Below, one piece after another: positions 36,476-49,433 of a stretch of 64,000 bases of DNA. The position numbers were made by a program, and so were the translations under genes. Source of the DNA: Strongylocentrotus droebachiensis. Its lineage: Eukaryota > Echinodermata > Echinoidea > Camarodonta > Strongylocentrotidae. The DNA is taken from NCBI GenBank assembly GCA_035222895.1, contig JAVYIG010005303.1, positions 1 through 64,000 on the forward strand, read 5' to 3'. The notes under the pieces were generated by a model. It was not told the DNA's origin. It searched no databases and saw only the letters and a list, made by a program, of their open reading frames with translations. Each line of letters opens with the position of its first letter. The first letter of the stretch is position 1.

Positions 36476-36919
36476 TCTGTTAAGGCCTACAAGACTGGCA
36501 TATTGGTTTTGGGGCTTTGTTCTCATGGGCCGATGACCTCATGAATTTTCGATTATAGTTCAGGGGTCTCACAAGACCAACATTATCATCAAACTCATGG
36601 GCTCTCTGTCTCCTTGTTTATACTTGTTTGGAATACTGTGATGTATACCGGTAATTGTTTTGGGGTTATCACATGGTTCAGAATATATTTTTATTTTGGG
36701 GTCTTGAATTGTCATCCTTATAAATGTTAATGAGGAAATTCAAGCTGGAGAACTGCACTATATAGTTTTCAACAGATGTTTAAACAAGACTACTGTAGAT
36801 AAACGGTTCCAGGTATCAGCTTTAGTAGGGTGCAGACAAGTTTAGAGAAGTAATTAACTATACTTTGATTAAATCAACAGCTTCATATGATCTGTCTTTG
36901 AGTTGATATGTAGACAAAA

Positions 36920-37027
36920 GGCCTGTTTTCATCAGTCTGGTGAAGGCGCAATTTTGAGCTTCGGGATAATATCCCGAGTCTGAAATTAGCAGGTTATTGG
37001 GCAAAATCGAGCTGATTAAAACAGGCC
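36920..37027. mobile_element. Modular palindromic element, copy 4 (deleted)
   Basis: Only 108 bp: GGCCTGTTTTCATCAGTCTG at the left, GAGCTGATTAAAACAGGCC at the right, and a short middle with GGGATAATATCCCG. The inner modules present in the other copies are missing. Confidence 0.8.
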
Positions 37028-38265
37028 TATTGTGCACTTTTGATTGAGCATAATAGCTGAATCAATTGATTACTCAATAGAAAATGTACTGGTACATATT
37101 AAAATGAAAGTTTGTTTTGCTAGCCTCATTATTTTGATATTTCAGTTTCAGCCAAAAATTTCCTGTTTGATTCTCACTAATTTATTGGGTTTTTATTTTT
37201 TAATTGCATGTTGTATTGTAAAAGGATATCCTGCTCGCATTAAAAGAATACTGAAATATGATCTGAAATTACAGTCTCAACACATTGCGGTGAACTTTAT
37301 TATTTATTGTTGGGACAAAACGGTTTGGATAGGACACTACTGCATCAAATCTAGAACAATCAAATACTTAAAGACGCTTAGGAGTGGGCTCTAATGGGGA
37401 ATTTAACACCATTCGGGTTTTAACTTAATAACAGGTGTTGCCAATCAACAGGATTAATAGCCTTTAGTTTTATGACCAACAGTCCTTATGTAATGCTTCG
37501 CATTTTCTGTCCATTCCCTCGTGCAAATGCCATTGCAAATTCTTCCAAAATTGATCGTGTATAGTGCGTGCAGGGCTTTGGAAAGATCTTTGATATCATT
37601 ATTAACTATGTAGTGCCAGAAGGGTGTTAACTTGTATTTTTACACAGAGTTATTGTCCTTCTGGCTCTCAACAGAGGATACAATATGAAAGGATGATTCT
37701 TGTTATGAAAATGTATCTCCATTCGCACTTTGCAAAACACAGAAGTATGCATGTACATTACATACCATACATTCCATGACGTGCTGTCGTAGGTACTTCC
37801 CCTGTTTGGTTACTAGGGTTACATGGGTGTGACCCGAAGAGGGATTTGTACCCATAATCCTCGTTGTGTAGGCAACTGATATTTATATCTTACCCTGCCT
37901 ATATGAAGTGGGAAATTGTTTAATCTTATTTCATCTAATGATCTTATTTCATCTAATGATCTTTTATGTGTAAATGGAGATTACAGAGTTGAAAGATATC
38001 AGATCTGTTGTTGTTTTTGTTGTCATGGTGGTATTTGTTGTTGCTGTTGATTTGTTTTGAAGTGGATTTAAAGGACAGATGGGAGTAATTTGATCCAAAA
38101 ATACAAAACAACACACAGAGCAAACAGAATAATATAGTTGTATTAGAATAACTAAATTCAAACATCAGATGTCTTTGATAAACCATGTCATTGTGGTACT
38201 GTGGGTCCCACTTTAGGAAGTTCAAACTGTCTGTAGCACTGTGAGGGTTAAGAGTAATTTGTGTG

Positions 38266-38730
38266 CCTCAATTCTCGCTACCCAAAATAGCGATTCTGCC
38301 GAGATCCGGGGGAAATCCTGAAAACGCGCATTGCATTATGGGATAGCTTTTCGACATTACAGCTTCCTGTGCAGGCGCTATATTACCAGGCGCGATAGCG
38401 CAAACGTAAAACACAACGTGTATGCACCGAATATGTCGTCTGCTCGGTCTTGTTTTTTTTTCGCAAATATTTCAACGTTTATTTGAACATTTCATTCGTT
38501 GTTTTTTGCGTCTTTTGACATCAGTGACGATGGTTTTCTTTTGTGAGGCTGCACAGTGCTGGGCTCATGATTCCAAGCGTAAGAACCCTGATTTTAGCGT
38601 GCGTGAAAACTCTGCACAGCGGGATGGGACTCTATACCGGAAGTTGTAGTGACGACCCGAGAGAGTGAAAATTACCTCGTCTCGCGAATTTCGAGATTTT
38701 CGTACCTATTTAGGGTAGCGAGAATTGAGG
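38266..38730. mobile_element. TIR element enclosing a THAP-like ORF start
   Basis: The 18-base perfect terminal inverted repeat CCTCAATTCTCGCTACCC, extended by AAAATAG/TAAATAG to 25 bases with one mismatch, bounds 465 bp. The interior has more CpG than its surroundings (GCGCGATAGCGC, AACGCGCATT), like a promoter. It carries the short ORF described in the next entry. It looks like the remnant or internally deleted form of a DNA transposon. No clear target duplication is visible. Confidence 0.8.
38530..38649 (+). pseudogene. THAP-domain-like N-terminal fragment
   Basis: A 39-codon ORF starts MVFFCEAAQCWAHDSKRKNP. The spacing of M, the aromatic pair, Cys5 and Cys10 (C-x4-C), followed by a charged stretch and D-F-S, resembles the first strand and first zinc-binding cysteines of a THAP zinc finger. 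That DNA-binding domain is found in P-element-type transposases and domesticated relatives. After about residue 25 the similarity stops. The later Trp, Cys, His and AVPTIF-like features of a full THAP domain are absent, and a TAG ends the frame at 38649. It could not fold as a complete finger unless splicing joined it to a further exon. Being enclosed by the terminal repeats at 38266 and 38730, it fits a transposon relic better than a host gene. The family call rests on a short match and is tentative. Confidence 0.5.
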
Positions 38731-41214
38731 TGTTTATTTACATTCAAATATCAGAATAAAGTTGTGAAAACAAATAGAATTTAAGTACAGTGTTATCAAA
38801 ACAAAATAAATTCATATTTTCTTGATCAAATAATACTTTGCTCCTTATTATCTGAAGTGCTTTTAACAATATATGTGGCAGCATTTTGTTTAGATTTTGT
38901 AGCTCCTTGATAACCATAACATTGTTTTTGTATTTCTCTTTCGAATATGAATCTTAGTTTTAAACTCTAATTACAACCTTATTTATTCAATCTAGTTTTG
39001 TTGGCATCATAACTAAAAATACAAATCATAAATGCAGAATATTTAATAGGCCAGGACCTCTAAGAAGCAATATGTACTTGTTAATGAGCTATGCCTCTGT
39101 CAAGGTATTCCGGAAGATCAACAGTTTTTATATTCATCAGTATGTGATACTTGTTACGTCAAATTTTCTGTCTGTATTATATTTAATTAAACAAGAGATA
39201 TCCATGCAAATATCAATATTGAAAGAAGACACTATAGTGTGTGAAGAGTATGTTGATGGCTACTTTCGATCTGAAGTAGGGGCTTCCGTTTCTGTATCAA
39301 CGCTCAATGCTTGCTTTGATAATAACAAAACCCATGTATATATAATAGCTCTTATTTGTTGATTAGTTTCGATTCATTCAAAAATTTGCATGTGGACATT
39401 GTCTGTTTGAGAGCCAGAGTTGTGCTTTCCTCTTATCGTCGGTGATATTATGAACGCATAAATTCTGTCATATATATTACGGTACGGATTCGCCAGTTCA
39501 TACATTGATGATGATATGCTGTGTTTCAACAGACATATATTTACATGTCAAGAGTTTTACAGGTTTAATAGTAGGGTCTATTGGCAATACACATGTAGGC
39601 CCATACGAGGATGTATATACAGTAAACAACTAAATTATTCATACCCTAACCATGCCCTAACCAAGTTTTTTTATTTCAAGTATGTGAAAAATGTATTTGA
39701 CCCAATTTATGTTTCTTGAGAATGTGACTTATTAAAGCTAAAAGGGTTCAACAAAGGCCCTAATTCAAGCAGTCTGTCTTTCACTCTTGAGTTAAAAAAA
39801 ACACAAAAACATCAAATTTACAAAGGGTATGAATAATGTAGTTGTTAACTGTAGAATGAGATGTACATTCTTGGGTCTTTGTATACAATATACGCATCAC
39901 CTTTGTGGTTTAATTAGAACTATTTATCAACAAAAATTATGAGGAAAATATGGGTTGCTGTAGTGATGCAACATAAAAAGTGTAAATTATTCTGTAGAAT
40001 TATCTGTGAACATATTTGACGATTTCATACTTGAATTGATCATATAATATTCCCGGCCTCCCTCATGAAAAAGGAAGACAACATATCTCTATCATGCAAA
40101 AATGAAGGCATTCTTTCTTATGTAAAAGCCAGCTTAGATAATACCGGTAGCCAAAATTGAAGAAAAAAAACCCAACTCCAATATTTGTACCTTTCCTGAA
40201 CTCGGCAGTATACAACATTGATACCATTGCCAAGTTAGGGTGGCTTTGAAGGGAAATCATGTTCAAATTTAGCTCCACTCAACTTGTTTTTTCCTCTGCG
40301 AGCGGAACCGATATGGCTACGGAGGCCTGAATCTGTCCTTTTGGGGAAATTGATCCAATTTTGTTTCTCGGCTATAAGAGTCTTTTCTTTTTATTTCCAT
40401 GATATTTGCATCAAGGGCATATTCTGTCATTTTGAAAATGTAGGATCGTTATCTTTGAAGTGTTAATGTCTTGATTTTTAAAAAGATAATCATACTTATA
40501 TTTTCCAAACTACAAACTGAAAGTTGTCAAATATTACATATAAATGTATTTGTCAAGGACATTTCTAATCTGAAGACTCACATTAAGATGATCTTTATTC
40601 TGTGAAGATGAACTAAATTATATGTAAAGGGTAAATTCAAGGGGTGAATTTGTAAGATGTACAACAAATATTTATTTGTTATTATCTAATTGATAAATCA
40701 TACATAAATTATATATTATCGTCATATTAATATGTAGAGTTGTCTCTTTTTCCAATTTGCCATCAAGTTCTCCACAACAAAGTCTTATTAATCTTCAGAA
40801 GTTTAATGGGAAGAACTTATTAGTTACATCTCGTAATAAAAAGAGAAAGAGTTTCTTACAAAGATACATGTAATTACTCTTTAGAGTAAATTTGTGGACT
40901 CCTACTGTTAAGAATAGGATACGTAAAGTGCAACTTTTGTGGGAAAATTGTAATTTGCCTGAGTGTATTTCAGTCATTGTGACCAATTTTGTAATCTTTG
41001 AACTAATTTGAAACTGGGTTAATTAGGTACTCATTAAGTATTCAAAGGTATAATTGGACCAATTAAGATGTTAGCTTATTATACATTTGCTCCAATAACC
41101 TAATTAGTGCATGACTGTGATTATATTCTTTTCAGGCTTTTGCTCTTATTTCTGACAATGGATATTTAGTGCTTGGCTTGAACTACTTTTTAGTTTGATT
41201 AGTCAGAAATTTGA

Positions 41215-41837
41215 AAGTAAATTGTAGCTGGGATGGCAATATCTAGTGTGACAGTGTAGCCCTGACACCATATCCTTGCAGCAATATGAAAAGAGTGCTA
41301 GATTTTCATTTCTTGCAAAGAGGTTTCAGAACCTATATGACTGTAAAATTTCACACACAATATTTTGAAAACTTGCCAAGTTTCATGAAGTTTGAATAAA
41401 GATTAAGTAAAGACTTTATTTGGGGAAGAAAAACAAATTCATGAAGTTTGCACAAGTCTGCAACAGGGACTTATTGCTTGGACACTTATATATGTGAACA
41501 TGCCATTCCAAGTACACCCCTGACACAGAGTCCAAGCAGCAATATGAAAAGAGTGCTAGATTTTCATTTCTTACTAGGAAGTGTCAGAACCTATGACTGT
41601 CAAATTTCACACACAATATATGCAGGATATATTTTGAAAACTTGCCAAGTTTCATGGAGTTTGAATAAACATTAAATAAAGACTTTATTGGGGGGGGGGG
41701 AGTTTCATGAAGTCTGCAAAAGTCTGCAAAAGGGGCTTACTGAGCACTTTAACGCTTCTATATGAACGTGTCATTCCAAGTGCATTTACTCCTGACACAG
41801 AATCCACGCTTCTGCCACGTGCTATTGATCAAAATAT
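41215..41837. repeat. Tandem units of about 260 bp
   Basis: Near-copies start at about 41250 and 41510 (sharing CAATATGAAAAGAGTGCTAG, TTTCACACACAATAT and GAAAACTTGCCAAGTTTCAT). A partial unit follows at about 41700-41820, and another partial copy occurs at 42140-42230 (CCCCTGACACCGAAGCCATG). Confidence 0.85.
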
Positions 41838-43312
41838 CATTCGACGGGGAGGGGTAAGAAGGAAGGGGGAAGTTCCTGCGAAGGCACAAACCCTTGTCAG
41901 TTGAAACGCTAACAGACAGAGACTGAACAGATATATAGTCCCAAATGATTGCAACTACTTTTTTTAAAAATCAACTCACATGCATGCACTTTCAAATACC
42001 TCTTGTCATGATTGTATTCCCTTAGAAATCATGTTCAGATTAGGTTTATATGTCATTGTCATGTTCGCACATTTATAAAGGTGACGTACAAATTTGCCTT
42101 AAGTCAATTTAGTTAAAGTAGTTGCAATCGTTTTAACGCTTGTATATGTGAATGTGTGGTTCCTAGTGTACCCCTGACACCGAAGCCATGCTTCTACCAC
42201 GTGCTACACTGTAGGGATCAAAACATGATTACCATTAATTTACTTGACATCCGACAAGGTAGTCACATGACCTAGGCACTCCTCGCTAGGCAACCATAGC
42301 TTGTCAGGTGACTTTCAACCCTCCCCTTGCACCCTCCTCCTTCCCTTTCCCCCTTCACCGGTGAAAGAAGAAGTTGGCTAGTCTGCATGCACATACACTA
42401 TGAACATGACTGACAAAGAAAGCGGACAAAATATACAGTTCCTCAGGTAGACAAAGGAACATCCCTTCGCTGCTATTATGTAAAAATGTGTAGAACAGGT
42501 GTCACATGCATATTCACCTCTTTACATAATAGCAGTGAAGGGATGTTCCTTTGTCTACCTGAGGAACTGTATATTTTGTCCGCTTTCGTTGTCTGTCATG
42601 TTCATAGTGATACTCTATTTGACACCTGGGGACCTAGTGATGAGTTATTCCATTAACCTGTTATTATTGAATGAACTACAATACTCAGAATCCAATCTGT
42701 ATATATTACTTGTTGCTATGTTGGGCAAGCCTCTGGCAAGCTTTCAGGTTGTCAAGAACAACCATTGTTTCAAAAGTATGCAGAAAATTTGAATATGTTT
42801 GTAAGCTGGTCTATTGACTAGTACTAGTTAGTCTTAGGGCCAAAACCCATGAAGGGGGTTTAATTTAACACATATTTATGGTCTAAAAATTGTTAAGACT
42901 TCCACCATGGACTACTACAAGCATACAAAAGTGTAAATAAGTGTACCATATATTGTTCACCCATTTGATATGAGGACATGTACATCTATATGTAGAGGTT
43001 TTAACAATGGCTGAAGATAAACCTTTAACACGATTGCAACTACTTCAACGGAATCAACTTACGGAAAATTGGCTTTGTACGTCACTTTCTGAAATGTGCG
43101 TACATGACAATGATGTATATATAGGTCATCCCAGCATGACTGCTAAGGAACAGACCATTATGACAAGAGGGTTTTGAAATGATCTGTGAGTTGATTTTTG
43201 TAAAGAAGTTGCAATCATGTTCTATGTGAATTTGGGCCTAACCGCTCAGACTCAGTTAGCGTTTCAACTGACAAGGGTTTCCCCCTCCTTCTTACCCCTC
43301 CATGTCGAATGA
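41838..43312. mobile_element. 1.5 kb foldback (large inverted repeat)
   Basis: The left arm, about 41838-42136, begins TCATTCGACGGGGAGGGGTA. The reverse complement of the right arm, about 43027-43312, begins TCATTCGACATGGAGGGGTA. They match through CCCTTGTCAGTTGAAACGCT, CATGTTCGCACATTT/CATGTACGCACATTT and AGTAGTTGCAATCG. The arms are diverged, with indels. The centre contains a second, much better conserved hairpin. Confidence 0.75.
42396..42609. repeat. Long hairpin, two 89-base arms
   Basis: The left arm at 42396-42484 (CACTATGAACATGACTGACA ... CTGCTATTATGTAAA) and the right arm at 42521-42609 are reverse complements with three mismatches by eye, separated by 36 bases. Transcription from either strand would give a long double-stranded RNA. 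Confidence 0.9.
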
Positions 43313-45092
43313 AGAGTCTGGCTTGGGTCCCATATCCGCTCTTTCCTTGAGTGCAGACACTTGGAACGGGTAACCATGGCAACGATGTGTGTTTTTCACA
43401 TGTGGTTTGCGATGACTGATGATGCGTGAGCTACTTGCTTTAGACTGAGGAAGCAAAATGTCTTGATAGAATTTATCTTTTGAAAGCTAGAAGGGCATTC
43501 ACTCACCTGAATTTATGAGGAGTTAACGCCATTATGACTCTCAGCAGAGAGTAGCAAGGATGTTTCACTATATCATCTGTTGAGAGTCAGAAAGGCATTG
43601 TTAACCCAAACCACATTTTGTGGTGGCTTTATAACTTTGGACTTTAATATACCCCTAAATAATATGCCTGATAAATGAGCAGAAAGGGCATGACTATATT
43701 GTGTTTGATGCCAGGAATTCTGGTAAGAAAAATGAGCTTAAACATTTTTGAATTGGCAACACATGCATTGAGAGATTCAAAATCATTATTTTTAATATCA
43801 AAGTTTGCCATTTTTTCAACTTTTCAAGAACATTGCCCATGTTTGTTGTCAACTTACATTTTAACTCAGGTGAATTTGTGTGAAGTGTGCCCTTCTGGCC
43901 CTCAACAGATGATATGTCAATATTCAACAGCAGATGAACACAAATCAAATAACATTTCCTCTTAAAATATATCAATTGAGCTGTTAACTACTGAATAAAA
44001 AGACAACAATACATTAAAAAGAAAAACATCTTTAGAAGTGTTTGTAACTGTTTCTATATAGCTGCCTATAATGGTTCACAATTTGCATTTAACTTAATTC
44101 TTTGTCTTCTTAGGTCTCAAAAATTTGTGAATTCTCACGGTCTTTTGTGCACTTATTTTTTTTTCAATGAACAAGGAGACTTGATGTATAGATGTAAACA
44201 TCACTTTAGTTATGCCTCAAAACTTCTTTTGTAGAAAACAAATTCAAAATTGATTTGAAACTAAATGAACAAATGAATGAAACACAATTTAACAGAAACT
44301 ACATATTAGTGTGTCTCCTTTTCTTGAGTAAATAGAGAATAATGAGCTTTCAGGTTCACTTGAGTAGCTTTTGTCCCTATCAAGGTCAATTAAATACCGG
44401 TAGTCAATATCACGTTTTACCTGTGAATACATCTTGAATTGCATAGAATATCGTTAAAGAAGGAAACTTGATCCCTGATATTCAACAGACCACGTTCTAG
44501 TCGTTGATAATAAAAAAAAAAACTTTACTTAAAAATTGGTGTGATGTTTGATCAGACCAACCTTTGGATCTTGGCAGTGAAGTATATACTGGTATAGATC
44601 AATATCCCAAATGGTGAGGGATTGAACTACTGCCATCTATTGGCCATATCATGCAAGGCTCTAGCTTTCAGATAACCACTTTCATATTGATAATCATGTA
44701 TATTTGTGTATATGTGATTCTCAAAACATACTGAATATAATAAGGTCCAGTACAAACAGCTAGCAAATTTGATTTTACGTCAAATAGATAATGTTCACCT
44801 GCGCATATACTTAAGTTGTCTTGTGGTTGATGGTTTTGATACACAGTCATCCTGAATACAAAGTTACTGTAGTTAAATATGATTCATATTTTTATAATAC
44901 CTGTGTGAAGTTTGACCACATCCTATTAAAGCCTTCATTAATCATGATCGCAAAGACTTTGCAAAATCAACGTAGGGGGATTCCACAAGCGTTGTCGATC
45001 ACCGGCCTACTGAAATGTGCGAAGTTGCGAACATTAGAGGGACTTGGTAATGAGGATAATTGCCTTACCAAAAGGCATTAGCGCATCAAATT

Positions 45093-45157
45093 GGTTCTGA
45101 ACCTTGGACCTCCCGATTAGGAGACGACTGCTCTACCACTAAGCCATCGATCATGCC
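45093..45157 (-). repeat. tRNA-like sequence (SINE head or pseudo-tRNA)
   Basis: On the - strand, GATGGCTTAGTGGTAGAGCA is a good pol III A box in tRNA D-arm context. GTCCAAGGTTCAGAACCA, about 35 bases further on, is a degenerate B box. The acceptor stem does not pair, so it is not a functional tRNA. Confidence 0.6.
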
Positions 45158-45212
45158 TCACTCTATATCTTTGGGCTATCTTGCAATACTGGGTTAGACA
45201 TCTTATATACTG

Positions 45213-45419
45213 GTACTCTCTCTCTCTAAAAAAAGTGCATTTTCACTCTATTTTCACTTTCTTGGGAGTGTCAGGGATCACTTGTTTAGGAGTGAATATT
45301 GATTGATTTTCGAGTGCTCTCTAAGAAGAAAAGAGTGAATGTTCACTCTATTTTCACTACATCTTCACTCTCCAGAGGAGTGACGTCCGTGATCACTCAA
45401 TTTTTTTTAGAGAGAGTAC
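45213..45419. mobile_element. MITE with GTACTCTCTCT TIRs
   Basis: The left end, GTACTCTCTCTCTCTAAAAA, and the right end, AATTTTTTTTAGAGAGAGTA plus C, are complementary. The interior repeats TTTTCACTC and GAGTGA in alternating orientation, an imperfect foldback of about 207 bp. Confidence 0.75.
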
Positions 45420-47119
45420 CGGTAGACACGACACGCATGCATTGTAGAGAGAAAGACGACTATTGGGCGTGTGAAGGGTGTATATGTTGGTAATGTCTCT
45501 CATCGGAGGGTAATATTACATGGGATCTTGCTCATGTTCTATCCTCATGGGAGGAAGCATGCAGGAGAATGATGCAGATTAGAAGCTGTTCACACCCACA
45601 AGATAAAGTACTGTTCATATTCCAGAAGAGAAAGCAATTATTGTAGGTACTCTTTAGCATTTCATAAAGTTGTTTTTGGTAGTAACTGCAATTGTATATT
45701 TAAAAATAAAAATCTTGTAATGGTTTAAGAAAATTTAAAGAGAATGGTCTACTAAAAAATGCTGAAGATTAGACCCTGTTTACACCCACAAAATAAAATA
45801 ACTGTTCATACTCAAAATGATTGTGTTTTCAAAGGTACTATTTTATCCCTTGAATACTAAGCTTGGAGAATGGAAAGCGTATATCAGACTAAAATCAAAT
45901 CATATTTGATTAATATCAGATTAATATTTTTACATATTCATGAAAGAAGATTAATTGTTTTCTATCATTCTGTCTCACAAATGTAAAATAAACTCCTCTA
46001 AAACTTTGAGAAGTAAAGATTTATGTATATTATTTGGAAGAGGGAAACGATTAATGTTGATTTGCTACTACCTAGTACCATTGAATGCTGAATCAATAGA
46101 TAATGCGATGCTACTTGACCAGGGTTGGTGATATAGTCAGAATACTTTCCAAATACTTGAAGGCTTGGGGGTGTATTCACACTCTCCTTCCATGCAGATG
46201 CAATCATATTTGTTTTCAGGTGTGAATGGGGTGGTAGTTCACATTAGGTACAGACAGGAAGACCTGCTACTTGTCTAGATATCTCTCAGTTCCGTCTTCT
46301 ACCATAGGAGTTTGCCTTGCGTTTATCCAGGCAAAATGAAATGAAATTTGACTATATGCATGTGTAACGTATGTTTAAGATCGTTACTAGGTAGACGGTT
46401 AAATGTGGAACCGGGCAGGTGTTCTTTTTAGAGAGAGAGAGAGAGGGAGAAAGAAAGAGAGATAGAAAAAAAAAGGGGATCATTTTTTTTTTTTAAACAC
46501 AGAGACATAAAGTGAGAACAGGCAGACAGAAAGTGAGCACAGCTTATAGTATCAAACTTGGATGTCTGATAAAAGTATGACAAAAATTGAAATTAAGTTC
46601 AAACTTCTTTGTTCACAATGTAATCATTTAACATCTAACACAGATGTGTGGTACATCAGCAAACATTAGGGCTACCAGTTGTATCAGAAATTTAATTTGT
46701 TTAGTGTTTTATGTATTATAATAAATTTACAGTGATGGGTTAATTTAAGCTGTTTAAGTGGTTCAGATTTTTAGCAATTTGTTACAGCTGTTTTTTTTTT
46801 TTTTTTTAAATATTTTTAGTACATATTGCACACAGCCACTATTTTTATATTGGGTTTTACTCCCACTCAGAAAATGTGCATGTAATGATTCATGATAAAA
46901 TTTCTTCCATTCCTTTTTATTCTTCCAATTAGTATTCTATTTTGCCACATTCTGTCAATCATTTTTTTCTGCCCGTGATACCATTTACGCCAAGGACTAT
47001 TAATTTTAAATAATTTTTGTTTCAGTATTAACTAGAACCTTTAATAATTCCATGAACTCCGTCAGAGAACACCACCATTGCCCTGAGTCATGATTTCATG
47101 TATGTCATTTTCTGATCCC

Positions 47120-47229
47120 CCTTCCTGTGCTAACCTTGCCCCCTTCCCCTCTCTTGCTCTCTCTTACTCTCTTTCTCTTACTCTCTCTCTCTCTCTCTTA
47201 TTTTCCTCTCCCTCTCTCCCCTCTCCCCC

Positions 47230-47260
<31 letters not shown>

Positions 47261-47367
47261 TCTCCCTCCCCTCTTTCTTTCTCTCTCTCTCTATCCCCTT
47301 CCCTCTTTCTTTCTCTCTCTCTCTATCCCCTTCCCTGTTCTGTCTCTCTCTCTCTCTACCCCCTCCT

Positions 47368-47399
<32 letters not shown>

Positions 47400-47530
47400 C
47401 CCCTCTCTCTCTCTTTCCCTTCCCTTATCCCTCCCTTGCTCTCCCTTCCAATCCCCCTCTTTCTCTCCCTTCCAACCCCCCTCTTTCTCTCTCTGCCTCT
47501 CTCCCCACTCTTTCTTTTATTCTCTTTTTC
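47120..47530. repeat. CT-rich low-complexity tract
   Basis: About 400 bp of CTCTCT, CCCCTT and CCTTTCTTT units. GTATCCCCTTCC-type blocks recur at about 47291 and 47322. The proline/serine/leucine frames across it are compositional. Confidence 0.95.
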
Positions 47531-48414
47531 TCTTGCTGTACTAGCTGAGGGCCTCATTTAATATTTCTGGTCGTCAGATAGGTCACATTTCGGTCCCATC
47601 CTCATCTGTCTTTGAAAACTCATTGTGTGTGTGGCTTAAGTCAATATCAGTGAATCATTGCAATGACTTTCAAGCGAAATAATGTTCATACTTTGCCAAA
47701 TGCTTCGTTATGAATGATCCATGGATATCAAGCTACTTTTGGGATTAGTTTGTTTCTATTTCCTGTTCATATGCTATCTTTTAAATAGGTTGTGATCCTA
47801 GTATATGTAGGCTTTCACTTTTGACAAACAATGGCAGTTATTTCTTGATGAAAGGTCAAAAAGTGCAAGTACATTTGTTTGTACTTTTCATGTGAATACC
47901 AGTTATTCTTTTTTTTTTTAGGAATGATTTTTATTTTGCCCTAATAAGTTTAAATTAAGTAAAGACCACGGAGGGCACTGATTTTTCTACAAATACAAGA
48001 TTATATTCTTAAACATTTGTGATTCCAAAAATGATATTTGGTTGTGTTTCATGTTCAGAATAATAAACTTCTTAAATAATGAGCCCTTCTTCATCTTCAG
48101 AAATATCAACCCCTTTTTTATTTTGAGAATTTTAAATACTATTTCATTTTCAGAGTTGAAACCCCTACATTCAGAATAAGGAATTGTGATATGACCAAAC
48201 CTTCAGAATTATGAATCTTAAGAATAAAAAAAAGAATTACATTAGAATTTATTCCAAAATATGAACATTCAGGAAATAAAACCTGATTCGTATCTGGCCA
48301 TTATGCCTCTCATGCTCATGAAAGTATGTGACGACACTAATGAAAGCAGGCTAAGATTGAAATTATACCAACCCTGGGATTCATTAAGTACAGAGGTGCA
48401 GGGGAAAGGAAATG

Positions 48415-48490
48415 AGGTAAGAGAGAGGGAGGGGTAGAGAGAGGGAGGGAGAGGGAAAGAGAGGGAGAGAGGGGTAGAGGGGGAGAGGGA

Positions 48491-48528
<38 letters not shown>

Positions 48529-49150
48529 GAGAGAGGGAGGGAGGGGTAGAGAGAGGGAGGGAGGGGGTAGAGAGAGAGAGAGAGAGAGAGAGAGGGGGAG
48601 GGAGGGGTAGAGAGAGGGAGGGAGGGAGGGGGAAAGGGAAAGAATCAGAAAGAGAGAGAGAGAGGGGGGCTCAAAGAAAGAGGGATTAAACTCAGAGAGA
48701 GAGAGAGAGAGAGACTCAGATAGAGAAAGAGAGAGAGAGAGAGAGGAAGATAGAGAGAGAGAGAGAGAGGGGAGATAGAGAGAGACTCGAAGAGGGAGAG
48801 AGAAACTCAGAAAAGGAGAGAGACAGACAGAAACAGAAGCAGAGACGGATATAGTCAGGCTGAAAGAGAAATGGAAAGTGAGAGAGAGAGAGGGAGAGAG
48901 AGAGGGGAGATAGAGAGAGGAGATAGAGAGAGACTCGAAGAGGGAGAGAGAAACTCAGAAAAGGAGAGAAACTCAGAAAAGGAGAGAGACAGACAAAAAC
49001 AGAAGCAGAGACGGATATAGTCAGGATGAAAGAGAAATGGAAGGTGCGAGAGAGAGAGAGGGGGGACGAGAGAATGAGAGGGAGGGAGAGAGAGAGAGAG
49101 AGAGAGAAAGAGGGGGAGAGAGAGAGAGGGAGGGGGACAAGAGTATGAGA
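48415..49150. repeat. GA-rich tract with a 145-bp duplicated core
   Basis: GAGAGAG and GGGAGGG units fill most of the tract. At about 48770-48900 and 48910-49050 a more complex block is duplicated: GACTCGAAGAGGGAGAGAGA, AACAGAAGCAGAGACGGATA and AGTCAGG(C/A)TGAAAGAGAAA. The second copy has an internal repeat of AGAAACTCAGAAAAGGAG. Confidence 0.95.
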
Positions 49151-49159
49151 GGGGAACAG

Positions 49160-49433
49160 CATGCATTACCGGAATCCTCCCAGAAGGTGAGAGAGGGGGA
49201 ATCTCTGCGACTCATACACAGAGGCGGTGCGGGTCCCCCCGTTGAATTTGTCACGCTCACGCAGAATGGTCCAACATTCACGCTTCCGTCTGTCATCCTA
49301 TGCACTCTTTATACGTGGTCATGTCACGTAGGGAAACGTGGGAAAACTTGTAGATATTCAGTGGAAGTTTGAGGAACTTTTTTTGGAGTTTACTTGGAGA
49401 TACATTTTGCTCTTAAGATTTCTGTTTCAAGGG
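49160..49433 (+). promoter_or_regulatory. Candidate alternative promoter and first exon
   Basis: Immediately after the GA tract the DNA is more CpG-rich (GCGACTCATACACAGAGGCG, GTCACGCTCACGCAGAATGG). It contains CTTTATACGTGG at about 49306 and GTCACGTAGG, and ends at a good donor (GGG|GTAAGC after 49433). It could be an untranslated first exon of a shorter transcript splicing to 60146. This is speculative. I see no supporting coding signal. Confidence 0.25.

Noticed and set aside
47090..47561. Leu/Ser/Pro-rich ORFs in the CT tract
   Set aside because: Pure composition of a low-complexity tract. The opposite strand is also open.
48716..49372. ORFs on both strands over the GA tract
   Set aside because: Low-complexity purine repeat; no recognisable protein.
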